NCBI GenBank assembly: GCA_030268105.1
Contig: BSDZ01000086.1
Span: 2,558,501 to 2,622,500, forward strand
Length of the DNA stretch: 64,000 bases
Direction: 5' to 3'
Source of the DNA: Volvox africanus
Taxonomy: Eukaryota > Chlorophyta > Chlorophyceae > Chlamydomonadales > Volvocaceae
Position 1 is the first letter of the stretch. Every line of letters begins with the position of its first letter. Position numbers and translations under genes: made by a program. The notes beneath the pieces were generated by a model. That model did no database searches. It was not told where the DNA came from and saw only the letters and a program-made list of their open reading frames with translations. This document shows, piece by piece, positions 1 to 11,947 of the stretch.

Positions 1-3000
1 CATGACCCATGGGTCGTTAACCGGTACTCACACGGCTTCTTCCAGGTGCAGGTAGAGCCTGTGTCCCCGGATGAAGCCTTCCGCAGCACGCATGTGGGCA
101 GTGGGGCGGCAGTGTTGGGTCAGGATAAACAACGGACTCAGGCAACAGAAACCCCCCTACATGTGCGTGTGGGGTTGGCGACATGAAAAAAGAGGAGGCA
201 GCGTTACATGCGCCGAGTGGGTTAGGTAAGTAGTATGCCTGGGTACTGGTGGCGGGGCCCGGGAGGACCTGGAGGCAACACGAGGTAATGGGGGAACAGG
301 AAAGACACCTCTGGGGCGGTGCGCAGCATAGCAAGGTAACCGTCATGAAGCAGCTGAGTAAGGGCGATGCGAGTCCGGGATTCCTGGTGGTGTTGGAGGC
401 AGTGGGGACCGAACACACACACGGCCGCAATTACGGGAAAATCACGTTATTCCGCGGAGGGGCGCGGTGCACTGCAGCGCACCCACATTCTCGCACATTT
501 GGAGCTCTAGCGCACAACCCACACGCTGCTTCACCGCTCGCTTACCCATGTCCCGAGCATGTTGCTTCCGTTGTTTTACAAGCTCTGCGGCGCATAATGA
601 TGGCCGCCATAGCGCTGCAGATAACTCGCGCCTGCGCCAAGTAAAAAAGGAAGGGGCAACGGAGACCGCTCATGTAGGGTTGTTGCGCCATCCCAACCGG
701 GATTGAAAGTACGATGGAGCGACTGCTCCTTGAAAAGTTATGCAAAACTGATTTGCCCGGTGACGTACCCAGTCTTGTCTGCATGAAGCAGCTCTTCAAG
801 CTCTGCAAGCTTTTCGTCGAATTCCTTTTCATCATCAACATCCTCGTTTATCACGTCAAAAAGCTCTTTTTTCGTTCCTCCTCTCCGAAAGATAGAAGCA
901 GACAGTGGCATCGTCGGTTACGTGTATGGCGGCTAAAAATCCGATAAAGCCCAGCTAATGCGTTTCAGTTTCAATATATCCATCATGTCATATTATCCTT
1001 GTCGGTAATAACCTGGCATCTCATATGGTTTCAATTCAACAACTAGCTGCTGCAGAGCCCGTATCGCTCGACGTGTGCGTGGCATAACTGCGGCCGCTCT
1101 GCAGATTTTGAAATTTCATGTTACCTTTATTAAAATGTTTGGATGTCTCAATCGCTGATTAGGTCGCCATAATAAAATGGTATTTCCCCCAACCGCCCAA
1201 CTGTGCTAACTGCAACTTTGCTACTTTGCTACTTTGCCGAATTACAAGTATATTGCTTTCCATTGCTCTACTCTACCTACTCTATTAAAGGCACAATCAT
1301 TGCGTGTGGCTTTTTACCTAGAGTAACATAACCCATCCATTAACTCTGCCGACATCACAGCATCAGACGCATACGACGCACGTCAAATATGCAGTAGCGC
1401 GGCCCTGTCTGCCTTATTATTATCACGTCCACTCTTTCCTTGTTGTCGGAAGCTGACATTAAGCTATGCGCCCCATATTTGTTTTCATCGAATAGCAGGT
1501 TCCCCATGCAAAAAAATCTAAAGTTTGTGCTGCACTACACAGCGCACAGGAGCCTGCGTACTCTGTACCTTCCCTAACAGACGTACCTCTTGCCTTATGT
1601 GCCTAAAAGTGCTTACCTTTGTTGGTGAGAACCTTGCAGGTAGCGAAAATAGGTAGACGTCGTCGAAAAACCAGGATTGCACGTGCTTGCACCCTATTGC
1701 CTAAGTCCCAAAACTTTTGCTTTAAAAAGGGTAAAGGGGCTGCCGCTGGGCTGCCAAACCTTTCAGGTCACATTTCAATCAAGCTTCAGTGTTGATTGTC
1801 GCGCTTTCGTAAATGGGGCGAGTTTATTAGGATCGCTCATGTCGCACATGCAGAACCACGAAGAACGTCCACCTGCTTTGTTACGGTAGGCTCTGTCCTC
1901 GCTTTGCCGCCCAAGCCGCCACAAACAACACGATTTAGTCACCACCCGTCGGCAAACAGCTGCAGTTCGCCGCACTGCACTGCATCTGTTTGTGCCCCAG
2001 ACCTCACGGATTCCCCAAAACCGATCCAGGCCCAATCTTCGGGACTTGATTACTGTTCTTAATCCTTGGATTAGAAAGTTGCTTAGCTTAGCCCAGATGT
2101 TGACGGGTTAATGAAGTCCGTGAACCTGCCCTGGGCCGTCACTGTCCCTCTTCTTCGCCGCCGGCTCCGCCACACCGAGTCCCCTGCCCCCCTTAGGTCC
2201 ACCTAGCGATGGAGACCGACGGAAGGGCACCGCAGATCATCACGGCCGCGCACTACCACAAAGCCATATGAATGGAGAGTTACACCTGCATCACCGTAGA
2301 TTCCTACTTCCTCCACGCTCCTTCGTTGGAAGGATACTTCTTCGGCATCATGTCGTACCGCCCACACTGATGCGGCACAACATGATGACAGGGTCAAAGC
2401 CGCACGCACACTCAACAACTTAGGAAAGAATATTCGCACGCGCGCGATAAACTGTATGCCATGGATGTCTACCTAAATGCCTCTGGGAAGCTTGGTCCTT
2501 ACTCCTGCCGCCTATCCCTTTCGCCATGTAACTGGGCTAGGCGTCCACGCCAAAAACCGCATACTCCGCGATTATCGACCATACCACAGAATCAGGAATA
2601 CTAACTCTCCGCGCACTATGGTTTGTGTCCATGACTCAATGCGTACCTTCATTTTGGATGGATGTCTGTGACGTGCGGGCGATAAATGTCCTAACCCAGT
2701 GCTTGCACCAACAAGGCAATGTCCTGTGTTAGTGAAGCAAACAATCAGCACCCAGGCAGGCGCCGCTGCATGGACCTGCTCGTTGTCCGACCCTTCGAGT
2801 TTTCTGTTGCCGCCACGACGGCGCACATGTTCATGAGGCACATCAGCCGAACTTGGAAACACCTCTTTCAATGCTCCCTCCAACGAATAGCACTGTGCAG
2901 CCACCTACATCACGCACTAGGCGAATGCAACACTGCCACACAGGGCAACATTAAGCCCTACGTTTCACAAGGGGCCGGACAAACAGCTGCGCGACAGCCC

Positions 3001-3983
3001 TTTTTGCTCGTGCAATTGAACGCATGCAGGTGGTGGAAATCAACAATCGACATCCTGAAATGACGAAGAGCACCACCGCCAACACTTCCCACATTCATGG
3101 CTACGCAGAACAGGTAGAAGGAGAGGGCAGTCAACATCCGAAGGAGTTGAAAAACATGGGGTAAATCGGCAGCGTCATTCGTCACGGCCGAGAAGGTTGC
3201 CACGCCTAAAGCTAAAACCCCGTCATGTTAAAAGACAACGACACCTAGCTTACCAGGCAGCCACCCCTGCCATACTTTTTGAAAATTTCTTATGCAGGAC
3301 TCATCCTTGGCCCAGAGAGTAAAGCGTCTCCGTTTCCCGTCGGCAACCACGGCCTGTCAGCTACACCGCTTGTCAGCTACTTCTATCTCTGCAGGCAGGC
3401 CTGGCTGCCAGCACCATGCACGAACCAGCCAGTGTCCGTCACATGCAGCATGCGGGCAAAATGCGGGGAGGGTAAGTAACGTACAAGCATTCTGGCATTG
3501 TGGGCTCACCCAATACATTTCCTCTCCTTCGAGTCACGTCGTAAAGCCATTAGGGTGCATCACATGACAGGTTTAGAGCTCCTCCAAATCAGGCAGTAAG
3601 TAACATATACGTGGTAAGAACCCCCGCGTGTGGTTTTATTCTCAAGCTCTATATCCATGAGATGCAAAGCATCGTCGTCGTTCGCGACCGCCACCCAGCC
3701 AACCGGAACCTTAGCCTTTCTCTAGTGTAGGCTGGAGACCCCAAGGTGAGCACGTGGGACACGTGGCGAGCCCATGCACGTGCCCGGCACATGCGAGCCT
3801 ACAGCTGCACCAGCTCAGCTGTGGCTTTCCATGAAGGGTGCAGTAACCCATATGACTCCCCCATCAGACCCCAGCATGTCCTTTATACGTTTCACAGTTC
3901 TCGTTGCCATTGCACCCTTGATGTACAAACCTTGCGGCCGACCCTAATTGCGCGTTAGGATGGGACCGGCCTCGAAAGCCTCA
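1..3983. other. left flank, no gene recognised
   Basis: No open frame here shows a recognisable domain or a chain of phase-compatible exons. Base composition varies, with an AT-rich stretch at roughly 950-1350 typical of intergenic DNA or 3' flank. A GT-AG donor-like site near position 21-29 on the minus strand hints that an exon of a gene running off the left edge could lie there, but this is too little to call. Confidence 0.5.
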
Positions 3984-6900
3984 TCACATCCTGCTCAGCG
4001 CATCTCCAGCGTCACGCTCCAGGTCCTGCTGTCTCAACACCAGCAAGCTCAATGCTGTGTCATCGTCACTCCAGGGAGCCAACGAGGCACCTCCCGACAG
4101 CGAAGTGGAAAACCTGTCTTCGACATCTCCTGTGGCGTCGCAATTGCCACGGCTTCGGCCTTGCAAGCTTTTCCCTGTCACGCCCAGCAGGAAGCATGCC
4201 TCCCGGTTCAATGCTAGCCGCCGCACCGCTTGCCAGCCGTTTTCGAGCACGCCCTTGGTGCATCCAGCCCGGCCAGCCTGCTTTTGCCAAGAGGGTTCGT
4301 GCTCAAGACCATGTGCCGTTGAGGCCCCGGCGCCGCTGAGACCTTGAGCAGCTTCCAGAGGGGGTCCCGCCGCCGTCAAAAGGTCTCGCATGATTCGCCC
4401 ACCGGCCTCCCGGATGAGCTGATCGCCGCAACAGTGGCCCAGGAAGGGCAATACCTCGAGACCCGGAAATAGGGAATGGGGCCCCGCACTCTCGCTGCCA
4501 CTGGGACCACATGTTGGGGCCTTACTGCCCCAGCGGCCGTCGCCGTCCCAATCCTGCTTAAGTTCATGACTCACCTTCGGGTGTCGTGGGGTTCAGGGGT
4601 TTTGGAAATTGATAAAAAGAACTTGTTACACCACTTTAGAAAGGATTGAAAGAAATGGTAGAAGTATGGGACATACAAAGCGATACACTGAGCAACGCAA
4701 CTGAGGGACTCGAGACGTAAATGACACACACGGCATCTCTGGGCATTTATCCTGGAGCGGCCATGTTGCGTAACCCTCCTGTTTGACACATTCAATCTGT
4801 TCCTTACGACAGGCCCTCACGCGCAACACGTGGATGATCTGGCCATGCATATTTCCACAGAAGCAAGTACAGACAACGAACTGCTCCTGTCCTACCTGCG
4901 CCGGGTTCCTGCGGCAACAAAAATTTGGTGCATACACCTGGCGAAAGCCAAGGGTCCGGGCTGGCAGCCCGCATTCTGTGCCTCATTCGTCGTCCCCAAT
5001 CCATAAATCGTAAATTCAGTGCTGTTCAGGGCGTACTTACCTCCGCTATCAGCAGCGTGGCCGCCTGAAGGGCCTCCAGGTCCGGACATTGAAGCCACGC
5101 GCACCGATACGCGTCAAGCGTTCGGTTCAAAAGCTGCTTGCGCTCTGCCCAGTGGGCAGCACCATGGCCTAGATCATCCCCGCTGTCGCGACGGCCATGT
5201 GTTCGGGCCCCGCTGCCCCAGCTGCAGGCTCCGCTGCCATTGCTTTCGGCGCAAGGTGTGACGAAGGCGGCCGAAGGAACCGTAAGCATGAAACCACTGT
5301 GGAATCGTCGCAAACAGAAGAAAGGGAACTAAACTTATGGCCATATATTGTGCTGCCTGTCTAGAGTGCGCCAAGAAATTGGGCAACCCACCTGGATTTT
5401 GCCTGGGCCTTTGCGTATCCAAGCAGCCTCCGCACCGCTTTCCCGACAGCGGCACTGCGGGGCACCAAAGTCACTGAGAACAGCTCAGGCCTCAGGCAGT
5501 GGTCTACTCGCTGCACCGTCAAGCCCGTATCCGGCTCCCGGCGCCCAGCCTCTTGATTGCCCGCCGCCTGCACAGGTGCATCGCTGGAACTGCAGCTGCC
5601 GCCGATGGGATCAGAGCGCACAGGCGCGAGATCAAAACGCAGAAAGATGGGACCGTCGGCATGCGGGGGCGATGGGCATGCAGCTACGGCAGCGGGGTGC
5701 GGCAGTGAGGCCTGGCTGATACGGCTCACTGCTGACACAGCGGCTAGGACACCTCGCAGTGCTGCAGGGCCCGTCGCGGTCAGCTTGCGTGGCCGCTGCA
5801 TGGGAAGGGTAAACATGGTGTACGGTGTGGGTGCTAAGGGTGTTGGATTGCATATGGCATTAATGTATTTCGTGTATGTGAGGGTATGTAATTGTGGCTG
5901 CAGTTCGCTGCTGAGGCTGAATGCTTCAAATAATCCCCCAGGAAGGACGTGTTGCATTCGGTGCCAGCTGGTGTCATATGGACCAAACTGGATCTCTACT
6001 TCACTGACCCGTTACGCCCACACCACCCCTAGTCCAGCGCGGCCCGGCTTAGCCCACCCTAACCATAACCCAGGTAAGGGAGGCAACCTAAGGAGTAAGG
6101 ACAAAGCCCCCCCGCCCGGCTGCGAGCTCCTCCCCCAACCCTCTGAGACCTTCGTGTTCTATTCCACAGTGCAATATGCGTTCGCCCCGCATTTGACACC
6201 ACCGCACCGAGAGTCCCCGACCCCCGCCAGTCAGAAGGCACGCTGACGTACCCCGGTCAATGCTGACTCCAGCACCACCTCAACAAGCTCCATCCGCAGC
6301 AGAGCCACCTCCGCCTTGGCTGCTGCGATCATTTGGAGGTGATCCACAACCGCCCGGTCACTGCCGCTGCCACTACGGCTACCATGGTCGTCACCCCGTA
6401 AAAGACTAAGGCCCAACGCTCTGCCATGCTCCAGACCCACTACTAAGCCACGGTCACCTAGGCCCCGGTCAGCGGCTGGAAACCCCCCATAAGGCCCATC
6501 AAAGCCATCTCTGTCTCTCCAGGGCCCCTTCCGATGCACCAGCTGAGGTACACCGAGGAGTACAGTCCGCAGCAAGTCTCCAGCTGAGGTCACGTGTCCG
6601 CCATCACCGGTACGCGGCTGTCCGCTGTGCGGCGCTGCCTCGGCCGCACAGGCATGCTGGACTGCGTCTTCGTATGCCGCCCACGTTGAAGCTTTGCTAG
6701 TTCCAGTAGTACTCACCGCCCCTTTCCGTTTGCATTGCTCCACGGCAGCAGCGACCGCTGTGATGTGCGCATGGACAGCCCTGCCAGCCAAATCCCCAAT
6801 TGTCCATACGGCGCCGTCCGGCAACACGCCATTTGCTTCCCGCTCCCTCAACTGGTGTTTGGGGGTATCCGGGCTCCGTTGCGAGGTCTGGCCGTCCGGG

Positions 6901-9229
6901 GAGCCTGGGCTGGTGGGTGTCACGGCGTCGCCGCCGCTGCTGCTGCTGCTGCTGCTGACAGCCGCGGGCAAACTGGTCGTCGTGTGCCCGCGCGCTACCG
7001 CCCCTGTACGCCGGTCCAGGTTGTTACCCAATGGGCGCCCGGGCATTCCGAGGCTGCGCGTCCGCTTCCTGGCATCGATTGCAAGTGCAACGGTGCACCA
7101 CCGCACCAGCTGCAACACCAAGTCCATTTGTTTCCCGCATGGCGATGCCGCGGTGCTCATTCCTGCCGAACGCAGGCATTCCTTGGGCAGGGCCTGCTGG
7201 CAAGGGATGCCAGTGAACCAGCGGGTGCGGGTCATTGTGATTTGCGGGTTGCCGCCTGCATGATGAGTGCATGGACAGAGCTTGACCCCCTACGGTTTTC
7301 ACTTGGATTCGCACCATTCACGCGTCCGTGCCCACCCCAATGCACAGATAGGCGTATGCCTCGCTACACCTGCTTAATCTGTAGGCCCGGGCCGCCATTT
7401 GCTTGCCTGCATTAGGACCCTCGCTCACTTACCCACACCTCTGCCAGCGCGGATGCCACCGCGGCAAGCTCCGGAAAGGTCACGATGGGCCGTCCCACCG
7501 ATGCCAGGAGGGAGTCCGTTGTCAGTGCGGCACACTGCTGGTGATGCCCCCGGAGGCGCTCGTGGGTGACAGCGGCAGCAGTGCTTGGGTCGTGCATCTG
7601 TGAGCTTCGTCCACAGGCGCCGGCTGATATGGGGTAGGGTCGCGACAGGACCGCGTGTGCGACTACGAGATTGACGGCTCTGTGATGCAGCTCCGTTTGG
7701 GATACAGAATCCCCCGGTTTCCATTTGTCCTGCTCTGATGTGCTCTGCGCGTGGGACATTTACGTATGTTAGCAAGTTGTAAAACAGCGTTCCTATGTGC
7801 CATACGCATGAACGTGAAACACGCCCAACGATCAGGCTGCGAGCACGAAGCGTGATGAGAGCACGTGCCGCTGGTCCCCTGAATTAGCACCCACTACGCG
7901 GTGTGTAGTCGATCATGAGGGCAGACATAATGGTAGAAAGCTATACAGAAGGATTGGACCTGCGGCCCAGCGCGAAGCGGAACTTAGTGGCCTCCCTGTC
8001 GTGCCAGCTCTGTTGTTCATGCATAAAGAGCAACTCTAGCGTCAACCAGTCAGATTCCCCAAGCCTCGGCATGCGCCGATACGAGCCTCAGGGACCCCTG
8101 CTTCGACCTTCCATCCATTCACCTTGCGCTCCATGGACTGTGATTCCACAGCGAGCCCGTGTGCACCATCGAGCCGGTGTGCGGGCCAGGAAGGACCCGC
8201 TTCCTGTGCCAGGCGCCAGGCAAGACGATGCACCGGGAAGTCCCATACAGCTTCCCGCAGCTCTTCCAGGGCCGCATCCGTCTCTAAGCGTAACTCCAAC
8301 ATGGTATTTTGGTGCAGCTTGGCACTGAACCCCCCGCGACCTGATAAGACATGGCGTGTGTCGTCATCCTGCGCCCGGGCTCTGGCGTACGCAGAAATCG
8401 CCGCGTCCGTTGCTTCCCAGAGCCGCTCCCAGGCCTCTGGGCGAAGGATGAGGTCCAAAATGTAAGCAGGCGCTGACCCAGATGGCCGCAGCATGCCCCG
8501 CAAGTTGCTAGCTGCGGCTTCATCCAGCCCTACGCTGGTGTGAACGCTATAAGGCGAGGCGGTGGCGGACGCAGCTGTTTCAAAGCTCCACGCCCTCTGG
8601 TCACCACCTGCGCAGGAGCCGGGCATGGATGTGCGGCTCAGGCGGCTGTGGCTAGACGTGGACGTGTACGAATTCACGGGCAGAAGGGCCTTGCGTTGCG
8701 TTTCCTGCAAGACGTCATAGATTTACAACTCCCAAGATCACTTACCATTACCATGCTGAGCTCCAGTTACCGTATGCCCGTTACAACAGGCTGCGGCAGA
8801 AGCCGGTGCAGCGGGTACACGGATGTTCGCAACAGCTGGTTCGTTCCTGCAACCGCTGCAACTATTGCTGCCCAAATTATCACCATCGCTTGTGGCGTTG
8901 ATCGCGGTTCTCGAATTGGCACGTGGCCTTTGCGAGCACACGGTTAGATCCACCAACTGTGGTATATCGTGGGTAGCTGATGCGGTCAGAGCTGACGCTG
9001 CGCTAGCACGCAGCACTGAGCGATAAATAGCTGCCCTTCGAGATATTCCTCGTGCCTGATGGATCCGGTTCAAGGTCTGCTGTCTCAAGCTGGAGCCAAG
9101 CACATGTGCTGGAATGCCAAGGGATTTCGCTACCACGGCTCGCCAACACAAGCTTCGCGAACAGTAAGGAGGATGTTCTACGTCTTCAGGCGCAATTTGG
9201 GCTAGTGTCTTCACGACAACTGCCTCCAT
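3984..9229 (-). CDS. unrecognised large alpha-helical protein, 7 exons, ~1126 aa
   Basis: I do not recognise the family. The model is complement(join(3984..4553, 5041..5221, 5392..5795, 6252..7196, 7433..7744, 8123..8607, 8746..9229)). All seven exons join in phase, and the donors include GTAAGT after 8746, 7433 and 5041. The start is a true ATG at 9229 (MEAVVVKTLAQIAPEDVEHP) and the stop is TGA at 3984-3986. The conserved-looking stretches are Leu/Ala/Glu-rich and probably helical: LRPEAWERLWEATDAAISAY in exon 2, SVGRPIVTFPELAAVASALA in exon 3, AAAKAEVALLRMELVEVVLE at the end of exon 4, and HWAERKQLLNRTLDAYRCAW in exon 6. They are separated by Ser/Ala/Gly-rich linkers. No signal peptide, membrane segment or catalytic motif is visible. 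A helical-repeat organelle RNA-binding protein is possible but unproven. Confidence 0.6.
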
Positions 9230-11947
9230 ATAGATTGAAGTTACTAATCAAGTTACCCTATTCGACATTACCTCCTCACCGCTTGTTTTTAAAAAGAGTA
9301 TCACTAACAAAGGTGCTTTATGACTCTCTCTGTAAGGACAGCTTGCTTAGGAAAAGTTAAAGACCACGACTTAATCAGTATCTCCAAGTTCTATTACAAT
9401 ACCCCGTTGGTGTGTACAAGATTTGACGGTAACTGTAAGCAGAGAGGCCATTTGCTACGATTGCCTAGCATTTGCATATGTAAGGATGTGACAGTTGCAT
9501 AGTTTAACGACCGGTCCCTAACGGTCTACTTGCTACAATGTTGTAACCGAATTTCAAACGTATAGATAGCTTTGAGATAATGTTAAATCACACTGGTGAG
9601 TATAACCAAAAAAACATGTGAAATTCTGATGCCTCATCCTACCCAATTGCTTTTAGTAAACAAAAAGGTGTGAATCCTCGATCTCCAATCATTGCTTACC
9701 CTCATTGCTTCAGCCTTCTTTTACAAGCTGACTCAAAAATTCGCGCTAATGAGGAGGGCCAAGAGACATGGCAAACAGGTATGTGCGACGTCTTGGATCG
9801 GGATCGTAACGCCCTCTCCAAAGCCGTCCGAAGCTCAAGCAGCCAAGCTTGACGCTTAATACCTTTACTGGCATGAGCTCCGTCCCGAGGCAGCATTGAA
9901 ATTGATTGCCCTTGCAATAAACTTTGCGACGAACCGTGCACGGTTACCCCGTGTTGTTGCCCAGCGTTAGCATAGGTGCACGCCGCGCATTTCCACTTCT
10001 AGCCCGTACCAGGTCGCTACTCTCAGTCATCCGCCATTACACTTCTCCACGTATATCACCGCAGCGTCCTTGCGCCGCACTTCAAACGCAGCTGGCCACC
10101 TCTACGTCGCCCGCTCGGCTTCTACTACACCAATACACAGCACTCTCCCTTAGTGTATGACCTCGCGCACGAGCCAGCCCCCAGACACGGTACACAATTT
10201 CTCGCACGAACAAGAACGTCACCTAAAGTTACAACAGGTCCACCGCTAGTTGCCCGGACCGAAGACCAGAAAACACGCCGCGGGCAACGCCTTCATCCAC
10301 GACGGCGCAAAACAAACTGCTGCCGTCTGATGCTTAGTATACATCAAGTGCAGACCAATGCATCGCTCCACACGAGGAGGCCACACGTACTACCAAACCA
10401 AATGAGCCTTTTAACAAGAGCGCGCTGCGTGGAGAAAGAGTGTGACTGTACGACAGCAGGATTTGTTGTGTTAAAACGCAACCAGCATCCCAGCACGTCC
10501 AGTCCATCTCCGACCGCGCTCGGCCCCAGCATCCATACAGTAAGCACCCGAAATTTGCCCAAGCCAGCCCTTCGGGAGAGGCGCCTCGAGTCCGAATCAA
10601 ATGCACCGCTCTGCCACTTCTGTCCCCTCTTGTTACGGAGCGGTAGCGTTTGTACAAGACATGTACCGGATGACAACGTCGGCACTGTCAGCACGCATGT
10701 GCACAACCAAACTACGGCTTACACACTAATACGATTCATAAGGGACGACCGAACGCATCCGCTCGTCACAATAGCAACCTGACGCAAGCTATCTGAAAAA
10801 AGAGCGCTTCCAGCAATTTGTGTACTGATTTGTAAAATTCGAAAGAGGCCGGTTCATAACCCGCATTCTCGCCACAACCGTGTAGAGATGGTTGGTGCTG
10901 CTGCCAACACTTACCCAACGAGGACGGCAACGAACCAAACGGTGCGTCTTATCCTGCGACTGCGACAGCCTGTTGTGTACCACACGAGCATTGCCAGCCC
11001 CATGAGCAAAAACAGATGCGCGTCATGTACCCGAAAAGACGCCCCGCACATCGTGAACACCCAAAAACACTTACACCTGTCCAAACCCTAGCCCCACTGG
11101 ACAGGCTGTGGGAACAAGGGATCCAGCCCTGCACTCGGGCCGCCCTGCCTGCAGCGCCACGTCAGGGTGGACTGCACAAGCAGATGCAACGACGATGAGT
11201 TGGATTCCAGCCTGCGGCTTGTTCCAAAGCATCCGCCTCCTTAGCTGGCGCCATTAGGCGGGCCCGATAGCCAAAATTGCACATATTGCCAGCCATTGAT
11301 CACACATATTGACCCGTTATTTCAGCCCTTCGTGTTCGTATTATGAAGTTGATTCATCGGACATGATGCCAAGACCCACGGTACAGCAACGTGCATGTAA
11401 CTGCTGCCAGGTTGCACATACCACACTAGGACCAGCCACCCCCAGTACGGCGACCAAATTTCTTCAATGCAAAGAAACAAACACTTAACTCTTAACTCAG
11501 CAGAATAAGAACGACGAACTTCCCAAAGTTGATAAACTCGCCTACGCCAAAGGGCGCGGTGTGGCCCTCGCAAGCGCCATGGCACAAAACGGGCGGGGGG
11601 GGAGTCTGCTGCATCCTCAAAACGATCGCGCTGCAGACAGGGACAGGGCTTTGCCTTCCGGTGCCTTCCGCCCGTCCAGTAAAGGTTAAAGGAGCAGCCA
11701 TCCGGCGTAGACGACACCCAGCTGCGCAATTCACATGGTAGACGGACCGATTATTCACATGGCCGTTACCCACGTCCGCTAACCCGCTGTACCTCCCTGT
11801 GCAGCTGAAGGTCCGATGGATGATCCGGTTCGAGTGGTTCGCCGCTCCACTGGTCTGCCGGCCCCCAAGGGCGGCGGCCTTCGCCGACTCTCAAGGCACG
11901 AAAGACATTCCCCAGTAACTCAGAAATGCAGTTCAACTGTGAGGGCC
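9230..11947. other. intergenic, no gene recognised
   Basis: About 2.7 kb between the start of the upstream minus-strand gene and the stop of the carrier gene. The part at about 9230-9660 is AT-rich and probably holds the promoter and 5' leader of the 3984-9229 gene. A short minus-strand frame at about 9700-9940 (containing WLLELRTALERALRSRSKTS) is coding-like, but it has no convincing splice link. The 3' untranslated region of the carrier gene should lie just below 11948. Confidence 0.4.

Noticed and set aside
1..430. Possible small minus-strand exon at the left edge bounded by a GTGAGT donor
   Set aside because: Only about 40 nt can be delimited, and no neighbouring exon or homology supports it.
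10153..10782. 209-codon plus-strand open frame starting with ATG or a near-cognate codon
   Set aside because: There is no domain, no splice context, and an overlapping minus-strand open frame of similar size. The composition looks non-coding.
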